From the NCBI GenBank assembly GCA_007132975.1, contig SLNO01000050.1, positions 1-64,000 on the forward strand: a DNA stretch of 64,000 bases, in the 5' to 3' direction. The DNA is from Balneolales bacterium (GTDB lineage: Bacteria > Bacteroidota > Rhodothermia > Balneolales > Natronogracilivirgulaceae). The stretch's first letter is position 1; the number at the start of each line of letters is the position of its first letter. Below the pieces are notes generated by a model. The model saw only the letters and a program-made list of their open reading frames with translations. It searched no databases and was not told the origin of the DNA. Both the position numbers and the translations under genes were made by a program. Positions 35,028 to 44,100 of this stretch are shown here, piece after piece.

Positions 35028-35648
35028 ATGGATGCATTACTGGTGGTAGACGTTCAAAATGATTTTTGTCCGGGAGGCTCGCTTGCCGTTCCTGACGGCG
35101 ATCACGTTGTACCCGTGATCAACCGGCTTTCCAGCCTGTTTGAAGTGGTGTTGCACACCCAGGACTGGCATCCGGCGGGACATTTATCCTTCGCCAGCTC
35201 TCACAAGGGCAAGAATGCCTACGATGTGGTAGCGCTGGATTACGGCAAGCAGGTGCTCTGGCCGGATCATTGCGTACAGGGAACTGATGGCGCGGCTTTT
35301 CACCCTGACCTTGATCTGAAAAGGAGCCAATTGGTGCTACGCAAAGGATTCAGGCGAAAAATCGACTCCTACTCCGCATTTTACGAAAACGACCAGAAGA
35401 CCGTGACCGGACTGAGAGGCTATCTTGAAAACCGGGGTATCAGTACGCTTTATGTGACTGGATTGGCAGCAGATTTTTGTGTAAAATGGACTGTTTTGGA
35501 TGCCATGAAGGAAGGCTTTCAGGTCAATGTGGTTGAAGATGCCGTCCGTGGCATCGATTTGGACGGCTCCCTGGAGCAAGCTTGGCAGGAAATGGTCGGA
35601 GCAGGTGCCCGGAAGATCTCCTCCGATACCCTGCTGCATCAATTGTAA
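35028..35648 (+). CDS. pncA: Nicotinamidase (isochorismatase-like hydrolase)
   Basis: It deaminates nicotinamide to nicotinate, the substrate of the upstream PncB. D8 in LLVVDVQNDFCPGGSL, the metal-binding HTQDWHPAGHLSF, the lysine in VLRKGF and the nucleophile cysteine in GLAADFCVKWTVLDA form the known catalytic set. The 206 residues match E. coli PncA-type enzymes. Gene order pncB-pncA with no overlap suggests a salvage operon or two adjacent units. Nothing looks altered. Confidence 0.95.
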   Translation: MDALLVVDVQNDFCPGGSLAVPDGDHVVPVINRLSSLFEVVLHTQDWHPAGHLSFASSHKGKNAYDVVALDYGKQVLWPDHCVQGTDGAAFHPDLDLKRSQLVLRKGFRRKIDSYSAFYENDQKTVTGLRGYLENRGISTLYVTGLAADFCVKWTVLDAMKEGFQVNVVEDAVRGIDLDGSLEQAWQEMVGAGARKISSDTLLHQL

Positions 35649-35654
35649 TACCAA

Positions 35655-35681
35655 TCGGGAGCATACGGCGCGCTCCCGATG
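35655..35681. terminator. Strong inverted repeat between pncA and the DAO oxidoreductase
   Basis: ATCGGGAGC and GCTCCCGAT form a perfect nine-pair stem with a nine-base loop six bases after the pncA stop. There is no T-run after it, so it could be a factor-dependent terminator, an mRNA-stabilising hairpin or an operator. The structure is clear, the role is not. Confidence 0.5.
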
Positions 35682-35729
35682 GATCACCCGGATTTGTAGA
35701 TGAGATTTCAGGATCTGTAAAAAAAAAGC

Positions 35730-36872
35730 ATGAAAATATTTGATGTCATCATTGCAGGCGGTGGACTGGCCGGACTGGCAACAGCAGCACAACTTGTTGA
35801 GAAGAATAAAAACCTTAAGGTTCTGGTGTACGAGGCTAACCAGATAGGCGGAGGTGCTTCCGGAGTTCCAGCGGGCATGGTCAATCCTGCAACCGGCCAG
35901 CGCGCTCGCATGGTCTGGAATGCCGAAGCCTGTTTCAGAATGCTGGAAAAACGCCTGGAACAGCTGTCTGGCATATCCAACACCATACTCAGGCTCCAAA
36001 ACGGTGTACTCCGTCCGGCAGTGGATGAAAACCTCGCAAAAAACTTCAAACAGTCACTTAAAAATACCCGCTGGCCCAAGGGATGGATTGAGTGGCTTGA
36101 TTCTGACCAGGTCCGGAAACTGATGCCTCACCTGAAAGAAAGTTCCGGTGGCATATTCATCAGCAAGGGGAAGGTAGTTCGGACGCCGGACTATCTTGAA
36201 GCATACACCCGCTATCTTAAGGATGCCGGTGTCACATTCCTTTTTGGCGGGCCCTATTCCCTGGAAAACAATGGTGGATGGACCCTTAAAAATCGCAAGG
36301 ATGCGTTCATTGCCCCCAAGCTGGTCCTTACAGCAGGTTACAAAACCAAGGAAAGTAAGTACTGGTCTGATTTGCCACTGAATTCCGTAAAGGGCCAGCT
36401 CGCCATTTATCATTGCGATGAAAAAATCAGGCAACTTCCTGCGGTCTCAGCCTACGGTTATATTGCCCCTGTAGACGACCACCAGCTTGCTGTTGGCAGC
36501 ACATATGAACACCATTTCCATGACGAAAATCCGGATGTGCAAGGCGCCGGCCAGCTGGACCAGAAACTGCGGGAAATGATACCTGACCTGTATCCAAAAT
36601 GCCAGCGAATCGGACAGTGGTCGGGTATTCGCGCTACCACACCGGACCGGCTTCCCGTTGCCGGAGAGCATTATGAGAAGAAAGGCCTTTACATCTATGC
36701 GGGCCTCGGGTCCAAAGGACTTCTCTATTCGGAGTTCATCGCTTCTTTGCTGGCAACGCATATCACGGAAAAGAAAGACCTTCCATACGAAATATCCCTG
36801 TACCGCTTTTCCCGCATGGAAGAACTTCGTGACAAAGCCCGGGAAGATGGTGATACGTCTGACCAGGATTAA
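35730..36872 (+). CDS. FAD-dependent oxidoreductase, DAO family
   Basis: Dinucleotide-binding IIAGGGLAGLATAAQL at the N-terminus and the C-terminal motifs GIRATTPDRLPVAGEH and YIYAGLGSKGLLYSEFIASLLA place it in the D-amino-acid oxidase/glycine-oxidase fold. The second pair is reminiscent of the C-terminal FAD domain of MnmC, which acts on tRNA wobble uridine, but no methyltransferase half is present. The 380-residue length suits a stand-alone enzyme. Substrate is unknown. Only 20 bp separate its stop from that of the convergent DUF5723-like gene. Confidence 0.8.
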   Translation: MKIFDVIIAGGGLAGLATAAQLVEKNKNLKVLVYEANQIGGGASGVPAGMVNPATGQRARMVWNAEACFRMLEKRLEQLSGISNTILRLQNGVLRPAVDENLAKNFKQSLKNTRWPKGWIEWLDSDQVRKLMPHLKESSGGIFISKGKVVRTPDYLEAYTRYLKDAGVTFLFGGPYSLENNGGWTLKNRKDAFIAPKLVLTAGYKTKESKYWSDLPLNSVKGQLAIYHCDEKIRQLPAVSAYGYIAPVDDHQLAVGSTYEHHFHDENPDVQGAGQLDQKLREMIPDLYPKCQRIGQWSGIRATTPDRLPVAGEHYEKKGLYIYAGLGSKGLLYSEFIASLLATHITEKKDLPYEISLYRFSRMEELRDKAREDGDTSDQD

Positions 36873-36892
36873 AGCTGAAAAGGCCAGCTCTG

Positions 36893-38446
36893 TCAAAAGC
36901 GAAAGACCAGGCCGCTCCACGCCGCAGACAGGTTCATGCCACCTCGGGATGAAGAGGGCGTGGTCATGACCCCCAATGAGAACTCAAAGTTCTTGAAATC
37001 AAGCCCGGTCCCGGTGGCAAGGTTGACCCCGGAATGACCACCAGCCCTGATTCCAAATCGCAAGGGCCATGCGCGAAGGACACGATATTCAGTTCCCAAT
37101 GCGGTGTAAAACCGGCGGCTGCTGACACCCCGGTTATTGATGCCTTTGCCCACATCCAACATTACCCCGAGCCGGCCCATGGTGAGCGACCCGCCGAAAT
37201 GGAACATGGGAGTGAGTCCAACCCGGTGATTGCGCACATCCCGGGGAGAAAAATTACCATATATATCACTGCCTATACTGTCTTCGAGCACATAGTCCAG
37301 GTAACTGGAAACGTCACCGTCAAATTCCTCGTCTATGTACTCGAAATCAACGGTAAGGCCTTCCCAGAAAAAAGTGTCATGCGCGCGGAATTCGCCCGGG
37401 TTTTTGCGGAAGTTGATGCCGCCAATATCCGTAATGGCAAGCGAAGCGCGCAGTATCTGCGGACCAGTACCGATGACTGGAATGGATACATCCTGCATAT
37501 ACCATTCGAATGTTGCGCCAAGGTCCAGTCCAAACCCGGCGCCCTTCCTGCTAGCGAGATCGGAAAAAGTGTCATCGTCCAGAAAGTCGTCCAGGACCGC
37601 GTCTTTGTTTCCACTGACCCGTCGCTCCTGGTAGAAGGCCGTCAGGTTATCGGTGAAGTTTCCGGTCGTAATGATATAGTACTCAAAATCATGGACCACA
37701 GTGGATTCTACACCCCTGCCGGTGACCTGAAGCTGTGATTCCAGACCCATTTTTGCGTAGTCATAGCCAAAGAGGATCTTTGGCGCGGCTCCGGCAAAGA
37801 CGCGCATCGAGCCGGGGGCATCGGATGTGTTGTTTCGCCACACTTCCATGGCAAACCCAAAAGACAATTCCCATAACCCCAGCATCTCAGTGGAGAAGTT
37901 CACCTTTTTGGGATCCTGAAAAACTTCGGTGTTGAGACCGGTCAGAGCCAGTTCAAACATTCCTTTGCTCATACCGACATGGCCCAGGGTACGTACCCTT
38001 GCCGCGACACTGAACGCCATGTCATCACGGCGATAGCTTGCTCCAAGCGGGATCACATCCACCCCGAAACCCGCGCGTGAGCCTGACCGGGGGTTTGTGC
38101 CGAACCAATCGTCTGATATCTGAAGTGCCCTTTGGGTGTCGATGGTATGGCCTTGGGTGAAATGTTTGTTGTACAGACCAATGTTGACCAGTCTGCCACC
38201 AGCTGAGGAGTGGACACCACCGATAACGCCGACATTGATCCTGGTGTTTCTGTCGGATATCATCAGGTTTGCCGGATTCACAAAATTTGCGTGATAGCCG
38301 GTTACATAAGCGCTGCCGCCACCGCCAAGCGCAGTGGATACAGACGTATTGTGATGAGCCTGGGCCATCAGGTTGCCAGCCGCTGCAAACACCATCAAAA
38401 GTGATATGAAAACAGGGGAAAGGTTAATAGTTTTCGAATAACTCAT
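36893..38446 (-). CDS. DUF5723-like outer-membrane protein
   Basis: Signal peptide (FISLLMVFAAAGNLMAQAHH), then GGGGSAYVTGYHANFVNPANLMI, a start pattern I associate with DUF5723 and FadL/PorV-type barrels of Bacteroidota. The remaining 450 residues are beta-rich with many aromatic residues and end in WSGLVFRF, a terminal aromatic typical of outer-membrane insertion signals. It follows a lipoprotein gene by 18 bp on the same strand; the two look like a barrel-lipoprotein pair. Function unknown. Confidence 0.7.
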   Translation of the reverse strand: MSYSKTINLSPVFISLLMVFAAAGNLMAQAHHNTSVSTALGGGGSAYVTGYHANFVNPANLMISDRNTRINVGVIGGVHSSAGGRLVNIGLYNKHFTQGHTIDTQRALQISDDWFGTNPRSGSRAGFGVDVIPLGASYRRDDMAFSVAARVRTLGHVGMSKGMFELALTGLNTEVFQDPKKVNFSTEMLGLWELSFGFAMEVWRNNTSDAPGSMRVFAGAAPKILFGYDYAKMGLESQLQVTGRGVESTVVHDFEYYIITTGNFTDNLTAFYQERRVSGNKDAVLDDFLDDDTFSDLASRKGAGFGLDLGATFEWYMQDVSIPVIGTGPQILRASLAITDIGGINFRKNPGEFRAHDTFFWEGLTVDFEYIDEEFDGDVSSYLDYVLEDSIGSDIYGNFSPRDVRNHRVGLTPMFHFGGSLTMGRLGVMLDVGKGINNRGVSSRRFYTALGTEYRVLRAWPLRFGIRAGGHSGVNLATGTGLDFKNFEFSLGVMTTPSSSRGGMNLSAAWSGLVFRF

Positions 38447-38464
38447 GAATTCATCATTTGCAAC

Positions 38465-40513
38465 TTAATTCACTTTGAGATCGGTTTTGAAACTCGCATT
38501 CACCCTCAGGCCGATATGATCATCGACCCTGACTTTCACTTCCCCGGACATCTGGTCGCGGCTTGTTTCCAGTTCGCCGAGCAGCCGGATGCTGCGCGTT
38601 TTATGGATGTTGTCCAGTTGTTTGGAGGTCAACCTGATTTCCAGGACATCACTGATAGGCCTGTCGACGAATCGGGTTTCGGGCTCAACGGCAGCCGCTT
38701 TGATCTGAAACGCTACCGGTTCAACCTTTTCTCCCCGTGCCGATGTTATCACCTGGTCGTTGGCGTCCAGAAATGTGAGTGTTGTCGCAGAAGAAAATGG
38801 CAGGCCGTTTTCGTAGGAAATGAACAGCATAGCTTCGCTGATCCTCAGATCATCTTCCGGTTCAGGCAGGGCGGAAAGGTCGGCTGAGAAAGTCTCTTCG
38901 AAGGACGCCGGCTGCCCCTCTGCCGTCGAGAGATTAATGGGGATATCTATTCCCATGCCGGCATCAAATAGGACCGGATTGACGATAAATCCTTCCTCTC
39001 CTCCCGGGTTGGCAATAACATTGCCGATAAAACGGACTTCGACAGGCAGGTTGCTTAAAAAATCTTCGACATTTGAGGTTTTCGAGTCGAAACGCACCAC
39101 CTGATTGCGAATGGCCTCCCCGATATCCTGTGCAGGTTCCACCTTGAAACTTATCAGGTCCGTGCGTGGAATCGGTGTTCCGCGCATGTAAAGGTTGCCG
39201 AAGTCATTGTCCGGATCCACTTCCCGACCGGTTCCGGGTTTCCCGGAAAGAAACACTTCCTCACCCTTATCGTTTATTCCCAGGATGGCTCCGATGATAG
39301 TGCTTCTCACCCCGAGATTAGTATCGTATATCAGATCAAACGTTGGGTTGATCAGCCGCAATCCGGAAAGTCTTGTGGATAGTTCTTCCAGATCTTCAAT
39401 TTTTGTTACTTCCGCTTCATTGTTATTGAAGATATCGACAATCTCGTTGCCAGCTTCATCCTCTGTCAGGAGTTCTACACGCTCTCGGGCTTCCCCGAAA
39501 GCCGACCGAACAGTTTGAATCTCAATCTCCAGCGATGCAAGAAAGCTATCATCGGCGCTGATTGTCCGCACTGTATCTGCTCCAATGGCGCTTCTGGTAT
39601 CTTCTGTGACTGCCCAAACATGGTATATCAGCCGGTTATCCAGCGCGTATATCCGGGCATTTTGCAGGGATGTGCTGAATTGCGGCTGCGGTGCCGGGTC
39701 CGAGCTTCTGCGGATGCGATTAGTGCCTGTGAATATGGCCCATAATGAATCTTGTGGCAGATATTGGCCGCTTCCGTCCTGATCCATCAAAATACCGGGA
39801 AAGGAGACGATCAGCGTATCGATGTCCAGGTCGATTTCATTTATGACATCATGGAACCGGAGCAGACCACTTTCTATTTCTACATAGTGTTCTTCGCGGG
39901 TCATTTGAAAGTCGGTGCCATCCACTTCAATATCTCCTGTTACGGTGAAACGCTGTGGGCCAAGCACCGATGTTACCTGGCTCATCATAGACGACCCGTA
40001 CACAGTGGTCAGCCGGAAATCCGCTGAGTGTGTGGCGGGCGTCTGCGAGCTATTTGGAGAGGAAGCCGAACCAGAGTTGGAAATCTGGCTGGTGACATCA
40101 GCAACTTCCACACCCTGTGCATTCATGATATGTGTCACAGTACTGATTTCACCGTCTTCCGGTTCAATAATGGAATTGAAGTCGCCAATTTCGAGCTGCC
40201 CGAGTTTACCTTCCACAACGGTCCGGGAAGTCTGTATTTCAGGAATTATGTCATCTAAAGAACCGATTTCAAAATCCACTGCTGTTGACAGAAACACCAT
40301 ACCATCAGGCGCCACTTGCAAAAGATCTTTGAAATTTTCGTTCGTTGTATCAATTATGGACCCCCTGCCCTCACCAATGAACCGATAGTTGGAGTCTTTT
40401 ATGATCGGAATATCAAAAGACTGCCGAAGGTTGAAATCCGGGCTGGACGGGCGTTCGCACGATAGAACAGCCAGCAGGAGCGCAACTGTTGCTGCCATCC
40501 AATAATTCTTCAT
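38465..40513 (-). CDS. Large lipoprotein, partner of the DUF5723-like protein, unknown function
   Basis: I take the ATG at 40513 (MKNYWMAATVALLLAVLSCERPSS), which yields a clean lipobox VLSC; the track start 22 codons upstream gives a non-signal extension. The 682-residue product is beta-rich (repeated segments such as VNEIDLDIDTLIVSFPGILM and GLRLINPTFDLIYDTNLGVRSTI) and has many Asp/Glu and few Cys residues, in keeping with an extracytoplasmic lipoprotein. I do not recognise a named domain. The DUF5723-like gene follows at 18 bp. Confidence 0.65.
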   Translation of the reverse strand: MKNYWMAATVALLLAVLSCERPSSPDFNLRQSFDIPIIKDSNYRFIGEGRGSIIDTTNENFKDLLQVAPDGMVFLSTAVDFEIGSLDDIIPEIQTSRTVVEGKLGQLEIGDFNSIIEPEDGEISTVTHIMNAQGVEVADVTSQISNSGSASSPNSSQTPATHSADFRLTTVYGSSMMSQVTSVLGPQRFTVTGDIEVDGTDFQMTREEHYVEIESGLLRFHDVINEIDLDIDTLIVSFPGILMDQDGSGQYLPQDSLWAIFTGTNRIRRSSDPAPQPQFSTSLQNARIYALDNRLIYHVWAVTEDTRSAIGADTVRTISADDSFLASLEIEIQTVRSAFGEARERVELLTEDEAGNEIVDIFNNNEAEVTKIEDLEELSTRLSGLRLINPTFDLIYDTNLGVRSTIIGAILGINDKGEEVFLSGKPGTGREVDPDNDFGNLYMRGTPIPRTDLISFKVEPAQDIGEAIRNQVVRFDSKTSNVEDFLSNLPVEVRFIGNVIANPGGEEGFIVNPVLFDAGMGIDIPINLSTAEGQPASFEETFSADLSALPEPEDDLRISEAMLFISYENGLPFSSATTLTFLDANDQVITSARGEKVEPVAFQIKAAAVEPETRFVDRPISDVLEIRLTSKQLDNIHKTRSIRLLGELETSRDQMSGEVKVRVDDHIGLRVNASFKTDLKVN

Positions 40514-40570
40514 ACCATGGGGGTGTAGATGAAAAACTGTAAAAAATATCAGCAGGGCAGGCTGGCAATG

Positions 40571-40599
40571 TGTCATCATCTTCTAAACAGATGATGTCA
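40571..40599. promoter_or_regulatory. Interrupted palindrome upstream of the lipoprotein-DUF5723 pair
   Basis: CATCATC and GATGATG are perfect seven-base arms separated by nine bases, with two more matching outer pairs after one mismatch. It lies about 60 bases ahead of the lipoprotein start and may be an operator or a leader hairpin. No regulator can be named. Confidence 0.45.
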
Positions 40600-40800
40600 G
40601 AAACCTGATTTCGAATAAAAACTGCCAAAGACTTAACGGGGAGCCGGTCAATTCTCACCCGGGAATTTACATTCTGTAGATAGAATCTATGGGAATGTAA
40701 TGTTTTTCTTTAAGTAAAAACATTAGAGATTTTAAATATATAATCTAAAATCAAACGGGGGCCCGTAATTATAATATGTTGAGACAGCACGTGTATGGAG

Positions 40801-40888
40801 CGGAGAGAGAGGGATTCGAACCCTCGGTACCCGGTTAGGGCACACTCGCTTTCCAGGCGAGCCCGTTCGACCACTCCGGCATCTCTCC
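40801..40888 (-). tRNA. tRNA-Ser (anticodon GGA)
   Basis: The minus strand folds as an 88-nt class II tRNA. The acceptor arms are GGAGAGA and TCTCTCC with discriminator G, the anticodon stem-loop is CTCGC-CTGGAAA-GCGAG (anticodon GGA, reading UCC and UCU), a long variable arm follows, and the T-loop is GGGTTCGAATCCC. CCA is not encoded. It stands alone between the lipoprotein pair and the giant-protein cluster. Confidence 0.95.
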
Positions 40889-41168
40889 GTTACGTGTCAG
40901 CCCTGGCAAAACAGGGTAGCTAATATATGACAAATCACAGGCCGTAGCAACATGAATCGGCGGTCATTCTTGGTCTGATTACAGGGGGAACCCATAAATG
41001 CAATGGATGGAAAAAGCCTTGCAAGTTTATGTTTTATTATTTGGGCATCTCCAGCGCAAAGCATAATATGACAAACTCCTTATTATTGTTTTTTAGCTAT
41101 TTATAGAAATATTTTTTGCTTTAAACTATCTCATGATTTAGATTGATTCGTGAGTATCCAAATTAGTG

Positions 41169-44100
41169 ATGGCTGTTGCGTGTAAATTATGGAGTGATTT
41201 GAAACGTTCACTGCTCAATTTGGTAAGTATTCGTAGCCGGTCAAGAGGCCAGGCGTCAGGGAATAACATCCCCGCTGAAATTCTCAGCACCGAAGGGAGC
41301 TTCCGCCTGACACGTCGCGACATGATTACGGCGATGACTTTGATCGGCTCCATTCCCCTGCTACGGTCCTTCGGGACAACCTGGCTCGGCAGCATCCGTC
41401 TTGAAAGATCCAAAGGTTGTGCCATTTTCCATTTCAGGGGAAAGGAAAGATGGGTGATAGACGAGAAGAGGTTTGCCGGAAGGCCAAAGCTTGATATCGT
41501 GCACAATAAAAAGGAAATCGAGATTCGTTTGCGCGACGCACTATACCCCGGCACGCTCGTTCCAGCCGGTTTTACATGCCTGCTCAGACCTACTTTAAGC
41601 GGCTGGCGGATGAGTATGACCACCGAAACGGGGATCAATACCACCGTTTCTTTTGAACAGTGGCTGCTGGGTTTGAGCCGGTTGTCAGGAACACTTCCCA
41701 AAAATATTGATGTTACCCATCCGGCAAACTCCTTCCAGGCCAGCATCCCGGCCGGGTCTGTCCACTCACTTTCTGCCGGATGGCTGCACACATTCGGAAA
41801 TGGCATCAAACTCTCCATTGTCCTGGCTGGATTCGGCCTCGTCTCCAACGGCATAACCATCAGGCCGCCGCCGGACGGAGCACTCTCTTTTTTCCTCCAT
41901 CCGCCCACCCGCCGCTCCGTCATAACTTTCAACAACGCCGAAGCGCTCCTTCGCATCGCCACCAATCCGTCAAGAGAACGTCAGGGATTCTCCATTCCTG
42001 AAACCGGATTCCGCCAAATAACCGTTGAACTGGGAGAAAGCACGCGCAAAACCCAAAGAACGGCATTTCTGGCCAAAGCGGACCTCAGTGACAACCCGGT
42101 GCCTGTCCGCCCGTCCCCCGACCTAAGGGACGCCTCCGGCGACACGCTGAAATTTTCGGCCAGCAAACTCTCTTATGCCGCCGAATTCAATGGTGCGGGA
42201 AGTCACGAAGTGGTGTTGGCGACAGCATCCGAGCAGATTCACTGGACCTACTGCGGAGAAGAGGGAATGATGCTGGGTTGCAGCGGATACGGCGATGACA
42301 TGGAATTTGAGATCCGGGACAGACAGCTGGTGCGCACAAGTTGCAAGGCCATGCTGCTGGGAACCATGCTGCCTCCGGCCGGAACCCGGGTCATCACCCA
42401 GCCGGTGCTGCTCCCTGAACCCGTTCCGATCACCGTTTCCCTTGAGCACACAGAAAAACCAAGACGTGGTGCAACACGTGGAAATGAGATCCGAATGGCG
42501 GCCCGAGGCGAGAATCCGCCCGTGCTGCGGCTGGACAATCCCTCCGTTGAACTGATCCGTCCCGACGACCTTGTTGTCCAGAGATTTGAATTTGTGAACA
42601 TGGCGTTCCGCGGGGAGGGGCCGGACCGCGTCATGACAACCACTACCGGCACGCCCTACATGATCGTCTGGCATCAGCCGCAGAACATCGGCGAAGAGGC
42701 CTTTTACGAGCATGCCCCCAACCTGGATTTGAGCGATGCCAACCCCGAAGATCCGGACCTTTCCAACAATGTCGACAAAACCCTGCCCTATCCGCCCCCC
42801 GTCAAGGCGCGTTATTCCGGCCCCAGCCGCGTGGTATACAAGGTACCGCCTGGCACCACCATCCCCTACCGGCTTGAGGATCTGCTGGAAGCCTGCCGCA
42901 CATTTGAGATGAACGTGGCGCCCACGGCGCTGCCGCCTCCCGTCCAGGCGGCCGGATTTCATTTCATCGGTGAGATCGCACCTTCCGTGGCGGTTCCGGT
43001 GATCGATCAGATGCGGGATGCCCGCCGTGCTCCACGACAGCCGAGAGAGTCCAACTTTGATTTTGTGTCACGACTAATGGAGAGTCCGGCGCTCAGGGGT
43101 GCCGTCAGCGCCACGGAAGGCATCAAAACCGTACCGCCACCGGGTGAGCGGCGTATGGAGGCGGCGCAGCTTATCCGGGCGCAGCGGGATATAACCGTGT
43201 CCCGAAACTCCATGATCACGTCCGCAGCGGTGCAGCCGTTATCCGAGATCGGCCAGATCACAACCCTACTGGCCCCTAAACCCGCCCCGCCCGGGCCGCA
43301 CGATACGGCCATCGAAGCACCCTACCGTCTGATCGTTTCCCCCAACCGCCTGAATGGATGGGCGCATCGCATGGATCCCGGGCAATCGGACAAGACCGGA
43401 CGCATCGAGCTCTGGCACTCCCGGCTGGGGATGCGGAGGCAGGACGGCACCGTCGATGAAAATCAGCGTTGGGGAAGGACCATCCGCGCCATCTGGTACA
43501 CCGATCCGAAGACGGACGATTTCAAAAGCAACTCCCAGAGCCAGCTGGCCCACGAGCACGACCCGTTCCGGATGTCACTTGACTGGTTCGACCGCCATAA
43601 CCTGGTGCACCTGACCTCCAACTTCCAGCTCAGCAACCCGAACGGTGGCAATTACGTACCGCGTCCGGTGGATGTAAACCAGTTCATGCTAAGCTCCCTC
43701 GGCGCATGGATGAACGTGCGCGGTGCATGGGATGTGCTGCCGTCAAACCTCACGGTCGAGGAGTGGCTGCACCGGGGCACGCTGGGGCGCGACCACTACG
43801 TCAAGGTGGTATACGCCGGTCACCTTTTCCCCTTCGGACACCGGGCCTCACTGATCAAAGTAACAGAGCGCAAGTTTGAACCCATGCCGGGACGGCCCTC
43901 TGTAAAGGTGGCCTATCTGCGGCAGCGCATGTTCATAATCGTCCGCGAACCCGTAATTGTACAGGCACTGGGCAACTCCCCCGATGACCGGAAAATGCCC
44001 TTCAAGAGCATCCGGATCACCACCCGGGCCACACCCATCCTCGACGATCCCGGCGGCAGCGACTACGACGGCAAAAAGCAGTCCCTGTTCTGGCCAATGG

